From: Paenibacillus tyrphae
GTDB lineage: Bacteria; Bacillota; Bacilli; Paenibacillales; NBRC-103111
Direction of reading: 5' to 3'
Assembly (NCBI RefSeq): GCF_027925525.1
Contig: NZ_BSDJ01000026.1
Span: 42,271 to 106,270 of the forward strand
DNA length: 64,000 nt
In this document: positions 17,717 to 25,853 of the stretch, one piece after another
Layout of the letters: every line of letters starts with the position of its first letter
How positions within the stretch are numbered: position 1 is the first letter of the stretch
Program-made: the position numbers and the translations under genes
The notes under the pieces: model-generated
What the model saw: the letters and a program-made list of their open reading frames with translations, nothing else
What the model was told of the DNA's origin: nothing
Databases searched by the model: none

Positions 17717-18202
17717 ATGAGTCAGAGTGTGATCGATATTGAAGCGTACTTGCATACGCATGAGCAATTGAAGCAAGCGATCGAAGGCTTGTCGGAGAAC
17801 GAGCTGAAATGGAAAGCGTCGCCGGAGCAGTGGAGTGTAACGGAGGTGCTGTCGCATCTGGCCGATCACAACATCGTCGTCTCGTTCCGCATCCGCGAGC
17901 TGCTGTCCGGATCGACGGAACAGCTGCCGGCCTTCAAGCAGGACCCTTGGGTGAGCTCGGTCCGGGCGAACGAAAGCTCCGCTGACGATATTTTGGACGT
18001 GTTCCGGGCGCTGCTCGTCTTCAACAGCCAGTTATTCCGTCGGTTAACCGGGGAAGATTGGAGCAAGAGCGGCGTCAACTTCAAAGGCGAAACCGTGACG
18101 CTGGAGCAGGCGATTCAAGCTTTTATCAACCACGTGCAGACGCATCTGCGGCAGATCGAGCGAATCAAGCAAGCTCTCCCGCAGAATGAATCGGTAAAAT
18201 AA
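17717..18202 (+). CDS. DinB/YfiT-family four-helix-bundle protein
   Basis: 161 residues, DinB superfamily. Metal-binding His pattern visible: His in EVLSHLADHN and the pair in FINHVQTHLRQI. Members include bacillithiol S-transferases (YfiT/BstA group), mycothiol-dependent isomerases and many proteins of unknown function. Placement inside a sulfur-salvage operon makes a thiol-conjugate role attractive, but sequence alone does not prove it. ATG start after AGGAGG, 19 bp after the ATPase gene. An intrinsic terminator-like hairpin follows at 18241-18273. Confidence 0.8.
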   Translation: MSQSVIDIEAYLHTHEQLKQAIEGLSENELKWKASPEQWSVTEVLSHLADHNIVVSFRIRELLSGSTEQLPAFKQDPWVSSVRANESSADDILDVFRALLVFNSQLFRRLTGEDWSKSGVNFKGETVTLEQAIQAFINHVQTHLRQIERIKQALPQNESVK

Positions 18203-18240
18203 GAATACTTGTGCCAAAAAAGAAGCTGATTGGACCGCCA

Positions 18241-18273
18241 AAAGCTCCTGTTGATTGAAGCAGGGGCTTTTTG
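18241..18273 (+). terminator. Terminator or attenuator inside the sulfur array
   Basis: AAAAGCTCCTG (18241-18251) pairs with CAGGGGCTTTTT (18262-18273; one G-T pair), tail TTTTTGTT. Only 33 bp remain before the next start codon and no promoter is visible there, so partial read-through is expected (inference). Confidence 0.75.
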
Positions 18274-18306
18274 TTGCCAATTCATCACGATCATGGGGGT
18301 TATCAT

Positions 18307-19134
18307 ATGAAAAAAAGATTTCTTTCGGCGTCCCTGCTCACCGTCCTCCTTCTGGCAGGCTGCGGTGCTCAAGCCACTACGGGAGGGGCGGGCAGCTCCA
18401 GTGCTGCGGCTTCCGCCGGGGGCCAGACCGTGAAAAAAATCGTCGTCGGCACGGGCACGCAGTTTCCGAACATTTGCTTCATCGACAAGGACGGCAAGCT
18501 GACCGGCTACGACGTGGAGCTCGTCAAAGAAATCGACAAGCGTCTGCCGGAGTATGAGTTCGAGCTGAAAACGATGGAATTCAAAAATTTGCTGCTCAGT
18601 CTGGAAACGAAAAAGATCGATTTTATCGCGCATCAAATGGAAGTGAACGAGGAGAGACAGAAGAAATTTTTGTACAACGACGAAGCGTACAACATTTTCC
18701 CGAACAAAATCGTCGTGCACAAGGACAATAACGACGTCAAGTCGGTTGCCGATTTGAAGGGCAAGAAGCTGATTGCAACTGCGACAAGCAATGCGGCGGC
18801 GCTGGCCGAAAAATACAATAAAGAGCACGGCAATCCGATCCAGATCGTGTATACGGGTGCAGGCGAAGACACGAGCACGCAAGTCAAAACCGGGCGGGTC
18901 GACGCCTTGATCAGCACGCAGTTTGCCATCGATTACTTGAACAAAAGCGCGGACGCCCAGCTCAAAACAGTCGGCGAGACGCTTTCCAATTCGAAAGTGT
19001 ATTTCATGCTTCGCAAGGACGAAAGCGAGCTGAAAAGCAAGATCGACGAGGCGTTGAAGGCGATCAAGGCCGACGGGACGTTGGCGAAGCTGAGCAAGCA
19101 GTGGCTGGGTGATGACTACACTGTGGAAAAATAG
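18307..19134 (+). CDS. Cystine/S-compound-binding lipoprotein of a TcyJ/TcyK-type ABC importer
   Basis: 275 residues from ATG 18307 (GGGGG upstream). Lipoprotein signal peptide with lipobox LLAGC; then a Ser/Ala/Gly-rich linker and a family 3 solute-binding domain: GTGTQFPNICFIDKDGKLTGYDVELVKEI, FDIAHQ-like IDFIAHQMEVNEERQKKF, VADLKGKKLIATATSN, GRVDALISTQFAIDYL. Family 3 proteins bind polar amino acids; TcyJ/K of B. subtilis bind cystine and related sulfur compounds. First gene of a second importer (SBP, two permeases, ATPase), followed by acetyltransferase and M20 hydrolase exactly as in the ytmI-type operon. Confidence 0.88.
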   Translation: MKKRFLSASLLTVLLLAGCGAQATTGGAGSSSAAASAGGQTVKKIVVGTGTQFPNICFIDKDGKLTGYDVELVKEIDKRLPEYEFELKTMEFKNLLLSLETKKIDFIAHQMEVNEERQKKFLYNDEAYNIFPNKIVVHKDNNDVKSVADLKGKKLIATATSNAAALAEKYNKEHGNPIQIVYTGAGEDTSTQVKTGRVDALISTQFAIDYLNKSADAQLKTVGETLSNSKVYFMLRKDESELKSKIDEALKAIKADGTLAKLSKQWLGDDYTVEK

Positions 19135-19167
19135 ACCAAATTTCCTTACAGAAAGGTATGGGGTGGA

Positions 19168-19869
19168 ATGGGGAAATCGTTCGACGCCGCGCTCATAGGG
19201 GAGTTCCTTCCTATACTGCTGTCTTACCTCCATATTACGCTGTTTATTCTGGCCGCTTCGCTCTTCTTCGGCGTACTGCTGGGAATGCTGATCGCGCTGC
19301 CGCGGCTGTACAACGTTCCGGTGCTGAACCGGATTGCCGCCGTTTACGTGTCGTTTGTCCGTGGAACGCCGATTTTGATCCAATTGTTTCTCGTCTTTTA
19401 CGGGGTGCCCGCGCTGCTGCAGCTCGTGGACTTCGACATGTCGCGGATGAATCCGATCGTATTCGTTATTATTACGTATGCGCTTGGCAGCGCCGCCTCG
19501 ATCTCTGAGGTGATCCGCGGGGCGGTCAAGGCCGTAGACCGGGGCCAGCTTGAAGGCGCGTATGCGGTGGGCATGACGGGGCCACAGGCCTTTTTCCGGA
19601 TCGTTCTGCCGCAGGCGTTCGTCGTTGCTTTTCCGAATTTTGCGAGCACAGTGATCGGCTTTTTAAAAGATACGTCACTGGCGTACTCCATCGGCGTCAT
19701 GGACATGATGGGGCGTGGACAGACGCTGATTGCGACGACCGCCCACACGCTGGAGGTATATATCGGTCTGACGATCATTTATTATTTGACCGTACTCGTG
19801 CTGGAGAAGGGCTTTGCGTTGACGGAAGTCCGGCTGCAGCGGCACGAACAAAGAATCGCGAGCGCATGA
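19168..19869 (+). CDS. tcyL: Amino-acid ABC permease, TcyL-like
   Basis: 233 residues, five membrane helices. HisM/HEAT-type permease: LLSYLHITLFILAASLFFGVLLGMLIALPRL, the SFVRGTPILIQLFLVFYGVP motif and the EAA loop EGAYAVGMTGPQAFFRIVLPQAFVVAFPNF. Start ATG 19168 with weakly spaced AAAGGTATGGGGTGGA upstream. Pairs with the next permease. Name based on the operon order SBP-L-M-N shared with B. subtilis tcyJKLMN. Confidence 0.85.
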   Translation: MGKSFDAALIGEFLPILLSYLHITLFILAASLFFGVLLGMLIALPRLYNVPVLNRIAAVYVSFVRGTPILIQLFLVFYGVPALLQLVDFDMSRMNPIVFVIITYALGSAASISEVIRGAVKAVDRGQLEGAYAVGMTGPQAFFRIVLPQAFVVAFPNFASTVIGFLKDTSLAYSIGVMDMMGRGQTLIATTAHTLEVYIGLTIIYYLTVLVLEKGFALTEVRLQRHEQRIASA

Positions 19870-19902
19870 CCGGCTGCCAGTCCGGGGATGGAGTGAGAAC
19901 GA

Positions 19903-20613
19903 ATGAGTATCGACATCGGGTTTATCGTTACGGCTTTTTTTGAAATATTGGACGCGCTGCCTCTGACGCTGGTCATCACGATCGTCCCGCTGCTGTTCGG
20001 GTTCGTCATCGGCGTGGCGACGGCGCTGATCCGCATGTACAAGGTGAAGGTGCTGCACCGGATCGCCGACGCATACGTTTCCTTTTTGCGCGGAACGCCG
20101 GTCATTCTGCACGTGTTCCTCATTTATTGGGGGCTGCCGATGCTGATCGACAAGCTGTCGACGCATTACGGGTGGGGGATCAAGACGGCTTCGATCCCGA
20201 TCCTGTCGTTCGTACTGACGGCGTTCTCCCTGACAGCCGGCGCCTATATGTCCGAGATCATCCGCTCCGGTCTCCTGGCGGTAAACCGCGGTCAGATCGA
20301 GGCCGCCTACTCCGTCGGCATGAGCACGCCGCAAGCGCTCAGACGCATCGTGCTGCCGCAGGCGATCGGGGTTATTTTACCGAATCTGTGCAACCTGTTC
20401 GTCGGATTTTTGCATACGTCGACGTTTGCGTTCACGGTCTCGCAGATGGAGCTGCTGGGCAAGGCCAGCGTCGTGGCGTCGAGTAATTTGAAGTTTCTGG
20501 AAGCCTTTATCGCGGCGGCGCTGATTTATTGGGGAATCACGGTCGTGGCGGAGCGGCTGACGGCTTATTTGGAAAAAAAGGTAACCAAATACAATCGGGG
20601 AGGCGTGACATGA
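19903..20613 (+). CDS. tcyM: Amino-acid ABC permease, TcyM-like
   Basis: 236 residues, five helices. Motifs SFLRGTPVILHVFLIYWGLP and the EAA loop EAAYSVGMSTPQALRRIVLPQAIGVILPNL. ATG after GGAGTGAG. The stop codon overlaps the ATPase start by 4 bp (ATGA at 20610-20613), which indicates translational coupling. Confidence 0.87.
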   Translation: MSIDIGFIVTAFFEILDALPLTLVITIVPLLFGFVIGVATALIRMYKVKVLHRIADAYVSFLRGTPVILHVFLIYWGLPMLIDKLSTHYGWGIKTASIPILSFVLTAFSLTAGAYMSEIIRSGLLAVNRGQIEAAYSVGMSTPQALRRIVLPQAIGVILPNLCNLFVGFLHTSTFAFTVSQMELLGKASVVASSNLKFLEAFIAAALIYWGITVVAERLTAYLEKKVTKYNRGGVT

Positions 20614-21362
20614 TTCGGCTGACGAACATTCAAAAGTCGTTCGGCAAGCAGGCGGTGCTGAAAGGGATCGACTTGTCGGTGGAAAAAGGAGAGGTCGTCG
20701 TCATCCTCGGGCCCAGCGGATCGGGCAAAACGACGCTGCTCCGCTGCGTCAATCTGTTGGAGCGTCCGCAGGACGGGGAGGTGGCGATCGGTGATTTTAC
20801 GGTCAGCTGCAAGCATCCGAGCAAGCGCGACATCTTGACGCTGCGCCGCAAAACGGCGATGGTGTTCCAGCATTACAATTTGTTCAAGCATAAGACGGCG
20901 CTGGAAAATGTGATGGAAGGCCTCGTTATTGCGCAGAAAATGCCCAAGGAAGAGGCCAGGGAGCGAAGCCTTCGGGTGCTGGAGAAGGTAGGCCTTGCGG
21001 CAAAAGCGGATGCCTACCCCAGCCAGCTCTCGGGCGGGCAGCAGCAGCGGGTCGGGATCGCCCGCGCCTTGGCGCTCAATCCCGAGGTGATTTTGTTCGA
21101 CGAGCCGACGTCGGCGCTCGATCCCGAGCTGGTCGGCGAGGTGCTGTCCGTCATCCGCAAAATTGCCCGTGAAGGCATCACGATGATCGTCGTGACGCAT
21201 GAGATGAGCTTCGCCCGCGAAGTGTCGAATCGCGTGGTGTTTATGGACGAAGGCGTCATCGTCGAGGAGGGCAAGCCGGAGGACATTTTCTCCCGCCCCC
21301 AAGAAGAGCGCACCAAGCAATTCCTGCGGAGAATCACGCCGGAATGGAGTTATGTGATATAA
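20610..21362 (+). CDS. tcyN: Amino-acid ABC ATPase, TcyN-like
   Basis: 250 residues from ATG 20610, inside the preceding stop codon with GGGGAGG upstream; the open frame extends to 20529 but that would overlap the permease. Walker A GPSGSGKTT, Q-loop VFQHYNLFKHKTALENV, signature LSGGQQQR, Walker B VILFDEPTSALD, H-loop VTHEM. Typical of polar amino-acid importers; close in pattern to B. subtilis TcyN (HKTALENVMEGL). Powers the TcyL/M-like channel. Confidence 0.9.
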   Translation: MIRLTNIQKSFGKQAVLKGIDLSVEKGEVVVILGPSGSGKTTLLRCVNLLERPQDGEVAIGDFTVSCKHPSKRDILTLRRKTAMVFQHYNLFKHKTALENVMEGLVIAQKMPKEEARERSLRVLEKVGLAAKADAYPSQLSGGQQQRVGIARALALNPEVILFDEPTSALDPELVGEVLSVIRKIAREGITMIVVTHEMSFAREVSNRVVFMDEGVIVEEGKPEDIFSRPQEERTKQFLRRITPEWSYVI

Positions 21363-21387
21363 TAGCGAAAATTGTGAGGTGAGTCCC

Positions 21388-21888
21388 GTGAACGAGGTGT
21401 ACCGTCAAGCGACGTTAGACGATGCCGAGCAGGTTCTTGGCGTAATTCGCAGAGCTTATCGGAGCATCGGGGAGCTTAAAATCGAATTTGCGGCCGTCCA
21501 TGCGGATTTGGAGATGGTGCGGACGAATATCGCCGAGCATGCCAGCTACGTGCTGGAGATCGACGGAACGATCGTCGCGACCATTTCGCTCCGGTCGCTG
21601 CCGGAAGTGACCGATCTGCCGTTCCTGTACAACTTTGCCGTCGATCCGGCATATGCGAACCGCGGTGTCGGCAGCAAGCTTCTGTCCTACGCGGAGGAAG
21701 CGGTCGTACGGGACATTCTGCTTTCGCCGGCTGTTGTGCTCGCGACCTCAGCGAAGCATCCCTGGCTGCTGCCGATGTATGAACGGAAAGGCTACATGCG
21801 CTTCTATGAACGAGAGCTGGGACGGGACGACAAGCTCGTCTTTTTGCGTAAAAATTTGCTGCCTGAAGTCCGCGCCACCACAGGCTGA
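21388..21888 (+). CDS. GNAT acetyltransferase, YtmI-like
   Basis: 166 residues from GTG 21388, spaced correctly from GAGGTGAG; GTG 21379 is the alternative. GNAT fold: beta strands around ISLRSLPEVTDLPFLYNFAVDPAYANRGVGSKLLSYAE, with the acetyl-CoA loop NRGVGSKLL, and the C-terminal MYERKGYMRFYERE. In the B. subtilis ytmI and yxe operons such enzymes N-acetylate S-substituted cysteines so that the monooxygenase can act. It is 25 bp after the ATPase gene and 18 bp before the M20 hydrolase, all apparently cotranscribed. Confidence 0.85.
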   Translation: MNEVYRQATLDDAEQVLGVIRRAYRSIGELKIEFAAVHADLEMVRTNIAEHASYVLEIDGTIVATISLRSLPEVTDLPFLYNFAVDPAYANRGVGSKLLSYAEEAVVRDILLSPAVVLATSAKHPWLLPMYERKGYMRFYERELGRDDKLVFLRKNLLPEVRATTG

Positions 21889-21906
21889 AACGAGGAGAAT
21901 CTGCGC

Positions 21907-23070
21907 ATGAACCCTGAACGATTGCTTCAAGAGGCTGAGGAACTGAAGCCCGAATTGGTGCGGCTTCGCCGCGACTTGCACCGCCATCCGGAGCTGTCGA
22001 TGCAGGAGGTGGAGACGACCCGCAAAATCCGGGAAGCGTTAAGCGGAGCGGGCATTCGTCTGCTGCCGCTCGACCTGCCTGTCGGCGTGCTGGCGGAGGT
22101 TGAAGGAGCGGAGCCCGGGCCGACGGTTGCGTTGCGGGCGGATATCGACGCGCTGCCGGTGACGGAAGAAACCGGGCTGCCGTTCGCCTCGGAAATTCCC
22201 GGGAAAATGCACGCTTGCGGGCACGATTTTCACACCGCAGCGATTGTGGGCGCGGCGCTGCTGCTCAAACGGCATGCCGCAGAGCTAAAGGGAACCGTGA
22301 GGCTGCTGTTTCAGCCGGCGGAAGAGAAGGGCACCGGAGCGAAAGCGATGATCGGTGCGGGCGCTTTGCAAGGCGTGCAGGCCATCTTCGGCATGCATAA
22401 CAAGCCCGAGCTGCCGGTCGGCACCGTGGGCTTGGCGTCAGGGCCGCTGATGGCCAGCGTCGACGGCTTCAAGCTGACGGTGACCGGCAAGGGCGGCCAT
22501 GCGGCGATTCCCGATGCGGCGATCGACCCGATCGTGGCCGCCAGCGCGATCGTAGGCGGCCTCCAGACCGCGGTCAGCCGCAGCATCAGCCCGCTCGACA
22601 GCGCGGTCGTCAGCGTGTGCAGCTTTCATGCGGGCAGCACGTGGAACGTGATCCCGGACGAAGCGGTCCTGGACGGCACCGTGCGGACGTTCCGCCCGGA
22701 GGTCCGGCAGAAGCTGCCGGATCTGCTGCAGCGCATCGCCGGCGGTATTGCCGCGGGCTACGGCGCGGAGGCGCGTCTGACTTGGTTTGCGGGAATTCCG
22801 TCGGTTATGAATCATCCGGAAGCGGTGGAGATCGCCCGGGGAGCGGCGCAAGCCTTGAACCTCCAGGTGACGGAGGCCCTGCGTTCCGCGGGCGGCGAAG
22901 ATTTTGCGCACTATCAGGAACAGGTGCCGGGCTGCTTCCTCTGGATGGGCACGAGCGGAACGGAGGAATGGCACCATCCGAAATTTACGCTGAATGAGGA
23001 TGCGCTGACGCCGGGTGCGGCTTTATTTGCGCTTACGGCGGTCCACGCTTTGGACCGTCTGCGGGGCTAG
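21907..23070 (+). CDS. M20-family amidohydrolase / N-acyl amino-acid deacylase (HipO-like)
   Basis: 387 residues. Metal-binding motifs: HACGHDFHTAAIVGAA (Cys/His ligands), LLFQPAEEKGTGA (catalytic Glu-Glu), and the C-terminal GGEDFAHYQEQVPGCFLWMG; a lid domain lies between (KLTVTGKGGHAAIP). Family: N-acyl-L-amino acid and hippurate hydrolases, cytosolic, with two metal ions. In this operon it should remove the acyl group to release cysteine after oxidative cleavage (inference from ytmI/yxe operons). GAGGAGAA precedes the ATG. Its stop overlaps that of the convergent aldo/keto reductase by 4 bp, so no room remains for a terminator between them. Confidence 0.92.
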   Translation: MNPERLLQEAEELKPELVRLRRDLHRHPELSMQEVETTRKIREALSGAGIRLLPLDLPVGVLAEVEGAEPGPTVALRADIDALPVTEETGLPFASEIPGKMHACGHDFHTAAIVGAALLLKRHAAELKGTVRLLFQPAEEKGTGAKAMIGAGALQGVQAIFGMHNKPELPVGTVGLASGPLMASVDGFKLTVTGKGGHAAIPDAAIDPIVAASAIVGGLQTAVSRSISPLDSAVVSVCSFHAGSTWNVIPDEAVLDGTVRTFRPEVRQKLPDLLQRIAGGIAAGYGAEARLTWFAGIPSVMNHPEAVEIARGAAQALNLQVTEALRSAGGEDFAHYQEQVPGCFLWMGTSGTEEWHHPKFTLNEDALTPGAALFALTAVHALDRLRG

Positions 23071-23927
23071 TCGCGCCGGTACCACTCGCCGGACATCCAC
23101 TCGCTCGCTTTCCAGCGCAGCACGTCCGGCGTGGCGAGGTGGATGATTTCTTTCAAGAAGTCGAGCTGCTCCGTGTCGGACATCGGGCAGAATTGTTTGG
23201 CGATGGCGAGGTTTTTCTCCAACTGCTCCATCGTTTCCATCCCGATGATGGTCGTGGCAACGGGCAGCGAGAACGTGTATCGCAGCGCTTGCTCGTACCA
23301 CGGGGCGAGCTTCCCGAGCGCCATTACCTTCATGCCGATTACGGCGATTCCCTTCTCGACGGCCCGCGGAACAAATTCGTGCGCGAAGCTGTAGATGAAA
23401 TGGTCGGCGGCGGATAGTGCCACCAAGGCGCTGTCGAAGGGGAACCGTTCGATCGCTTCGAGCTGGACTTCCGGGTTCGTATGCCCGCTGACGCTGATCG
23501 CCTTGATGATGCCTTGCTCTTTCGCTTCGAGCATCGCCTCCATCGCTCCGCCCTTGGCGAAGCATTGCTCCAAATCGTTCATCGTCACCAGATTATGCAG
23601 ACGCCACTCGTCAACACGGTCAGTTTGCAGCCGGTTCAGGCTGGCTTCGAGCAGGCGCCACGAGCCGTCTCTTGTCCGGTCGTGCGTCTTCGTTGCGATC
23701 CAGACGTCGCTGCGGCGGTGCCCGAGCGCTTTGCCCAGCCGCTCTTCCGACTGCCCGTCGGAATAGCTCGGGGCCGTATCGAAGTAGGTGATGCCTTCGT
23801 CGATCGCCCGGTTCACGATGCGAATTGCTTCTTCCTCCGTGCATTGATGCTCGTCCACGATGCGCTGGGCGCCGAAGCCCAGAATCGGAAATTGCTTGTC
23901 GGACGCGCCGAAATATCTATGTTCCAA
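23067..23927 (-). CDS. Aldo/keto reductase
   Basis: 286 residues, TIM-barrel AKR. The tetrad can be placed: Asp and Tyr in YFDTAPSYSDGQSEERLG, Lys in WIATKT, His in WRLHNL. The end of the barrel has the NADPH-binding pattern (SLPVATTIIGMETMEQLEKNL). Substrate unknown; many relatives are annotated as general stress or oxidoreductase proteins. Tail-to-tail overlap of 4 bp with the M20 gene. It diverges from the amine oxidase gene over 84 bp that must hold both promoters. Confidence 0.9.
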   Translation of the reverse strand: MEHRYFGASDKQFPILGFGAQRIVDEHQCTEEEAIRIVNRAIDEGITYFDTAPSYSDGQSEERLGKALGHRRSDVWIATKTHDRTRDGSWRLLEASLNRLQTDRVDEWRLHNLVTMNDLEQCFAKGGAMEAMLEAKEQGIIKAISVSGHTNPEVQLEAIERFPFDSALVALSAADHFIYSFAHEFVPRAVEKGIAVIGMKVMALGKLAPWYEQALRYTFSLPVATTIIGMETMEQLEKNLAIAKQFCPMSDTEQLDFLKEIIHLATPDVLRWKASEWMSGEWYRRD

Positions 23928-24011
23928 AAAAGTTCACTCCTTCGGGAATGTAGGTGGTCATAGTCTGATTATACCTAATTATAAGGCGGTTTAATATACG
24001 ATTGGGAAGGA

Positions 24012-25175
24012 GTGACCGTTATCCGTACGTCTTACGATGTCATCGTCATCGGCGCAGGCTCCATGGGCATGAGCGCGGGGGCGCATTTGGCGGGGCGAGG
24101 AATAAGCACGCTGCTGATCGATGCGTTTGACCCGCCCCATGGGGGAGGCAGCCATCACGGGGAAACGAGGCTGCTCCGTCATGCCTATGCCGGAGGGGGC
24201 CCCTACGCGGCCATGGCCGTCCGGGCGCACCGCCTTTGGAGCGAGCTGGAAGAGGAGCGCGGCCGGAAGCTGTTCTTTCGCAGCGGCGTGCTGAATATGG
24301 CGCCGGCAGGGCATTCGGGGCTCCGCGACAAGCTCGAATCGTCGGCAGCGCTTCAACTGCTGGTCGAGCTGCTGCGGCCGGAGGAGATTGCGAAGCGCTG
24401 GCCAGGCGTTCAACTGCCGGACGATTACGCTGGGCTGTTCGAGCCGGAGGCCGGCTATTTGCTTAGCGAGCAATGCGTGCAGGCGTACCGCGAGACGGCG
24501 CTGGCGCATCGGGCGGCGCTGCTTCCGTACACGCGTGTAACGGAGGTCGTGCCGGGGAACGCGGGCGTCACCGTAAAAACCGGGGTTGGCGACTTCTACG
24601 CGGACCGTCTTATTGTAAGTGCGGGCGCCGGAGTCGGCAGCGTACTGCTTCCGTCGCTAGCGCCGCCTGTGGCGCCGGTCCGCAAAGCGGTTGCCTGGTT
24701 CCAGGCCGATGAAGCGCTGTTCGCTTCCGAGCGCTTCCCGGGATTCACGTTAAGTACCCCGGACGGCGGCTTTTACGGCTTTCCGAGCATTCAAGGGTCC
24801 GGCGTGAAGATCGGCCGGCACGAGACCGGACTTCCGCTCTCGCCAGTCGAGCAGCCGGCTGACTTCGGGACGCTGCCGGAGGACGAAGGCGATCTCCGCC
24901 GGGCGCTGGAGACGTATATGCCGGCTGCGGCGGGCGGTCTGCTGCGCGGCGGGGTGTGCAAATACGAGCTGTCACCGGACGAACATTTCATCATCGACCG
25001 GGCGCCGTTCAATTCGAATATCCAGATCGCCTGCGGCTTCTCGGGTCACGGCTTCAAGTTTGCCAGCGTCGTCGGCGAAATTTTGGCGGACCGGATCGAA
25101 GGAAAACCGGACGCGTTCGATCTAAGCATGTTCCGGCTGTCCCGCTTTCAGGAGCAGCAGGTGGTGATCATTTAA
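24012..25175 (+). CDS. SolA-like FAD amine oxidase (N-methyltryptophan / monomeric sarcosine oxidase family)
   Basis: 387 residues. Rossmann dinucleotide motif VIVIGAGSMGMS; HHGETRLLRHAY as in SolA/MSOX; the C-terminal VCKYELSPDEHFIIDRAP contains the Cys that binds FAD covalently in sarcosine oxidases, followed by GFSGHGFKFASVVGEILAD. Oxidative demethylation of N-methyl amino acids, yielding formaldehyde and H2O2, is the family reaction. Start: GTG 24012 overlaps the GGAAGGAG ribosome site, so the true start is slightly uncertain. An orphan 14-nt match to the MITE end (25183-25196) follows. Confidence 0.88.
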   Translation: MTVIRTSYDVIVIGAGSMGMSAGAHLAGRGISTLLIDAFDPPHGGGSHHGETRLLRHAYAGGGPYAAMAVRAHRLWSELEEERGRKLFFRSGVLNMAPAGHSGLRDKLESSAALQLLVELLRPEEIAKRWPGVQLPDDYAGLFEPEAGYLLSEQCVQAYRETALAHRAALLPYTRVTEVVPGNAGVTVKTGVGDFYADRLIVSAGAGVGSVLLPSLAPPVAPVRKAVAWFQADEALFASERFPGFTLSTPDGGFYGFPSIQGSGVKIGRHETGLPLSPVEQPADFGTLPEDEGDLRRALETYMPAAAGGLLRGGVCKYELSPDEHFIIDRAPFNSNIQIACGFSGHGFKFASVVGEILADRIEGKPDAFDLSMFRLSRFQEQQVVII

Positions 25176-25182
25176 GAGAGCA

Positions 25183-25196
25183 CTTTCTCAACACTT
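25183..25196. repeat. Solitary match to the MITE terminal repeat
   Basis: CACTTTCTCAACAC is identical to the right end of the palindromic element at 39400-39603, but here no other half is seen because the solA-like gene ends 8 bp to the left. Confidence 0.45.
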
Positions 25197-25232
25197 GAGC
25201 ACATACTTATGTGTACGTAGTAAGGTAGACAA

Positions 25233-25424
25233 GACAACGGAACTGCCGTGCGCTATTTTTTGTCTTAGAAAGCCCGTTTCCAAAATAGAGAACGTACGTT
25301 CCTTTATTTGTGTCGAAACATAGTAAGTAAGGTTAACATCGGGCATTTAGCGCATCTGAGTTCCTCTGTATTTGCACAAAGAGGTCAAAAAGCCGATTTA
25401 GAGGAACTTTTCTGCATCTATTTG
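25233..25424 (+). repeat. Dispersed intergenic repeat, copy A
   Basis: About 192 bp, clearly homologous to the reverse complement of 55446-55638. Shared blocks in order: GGAACTGYCGTGCGCTAT, a TTTGTCTTAGA segment, GAACRTACGTTCCTTTATT (nearly palindromic), GTGTCGAAA, GGCATTTAGCGCATCTGAG followed by TTCCTCTGTA, GAGGTCAAAAAG, and TTTAGAGGAACTTTTC. AGTTCCTCT and AGAGGAACT form inverted arms near the right end. No transposase. Confidence 0.8.
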
Positions 25425-25818
25425 CTGACGCGCGATCCCGCCACAGAAAGGCGGCTCTGCTGCTTACCTCCCCGATGTTTCTGACGGCTCCCGAATATCG
25501 ACAGGTCCTATCGGTACGGGCTCTTGAACAAAACAGAAAAACTCTCCACTGAGAGGTTAGAGTATCGAGAAACTCGAGGAGTAAAAAATTCAGACAAATA
25601 GACGTGGATATATCCCGTAAGAGTGTACGTTCGCCTTGAAGCCCGTGAAATTACCGCTAATTCTAATCAGTTTCACGGATAGATGGGTCCACGGAAAGTA
25701 TTAGAATATGCTTCTAAGAGATACATCACTTTCTGGGGAGGGGCCGCTGCTGGGAGGGATATACCCCACCGGCGTATGCCAGAGAGTTTTCTACGAGCAT
25801 CGGGTTTTACAACAAAGC

Positions 25819-25844
25819 AAAGCCCCGGGAAACCCCGGAGCTTT
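25819..25844 (-). terminator. Terminator of the Tet(L)-like gene
   Basis: On the minus strand AAAGCTCCGGG pairs with CCCGGGGCTTT, followed by GCTTTGTTGT. It ends 10 bp past the stop codon. Confidence 0.75.
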
Positions 25845-25853
25845 ACATCATCA

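Larger units (their letters stand above)
25176..25853. other. 678-bp intergenic region
   Basis: No convincing gene. Contains the orphan MITE end, dispersed repeat copy A (25233-25424), a CCGTGAAA/TTTCACGG dyad (25643-25678) and the terminator of the leftward pump gene. Confidence 0.7.
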
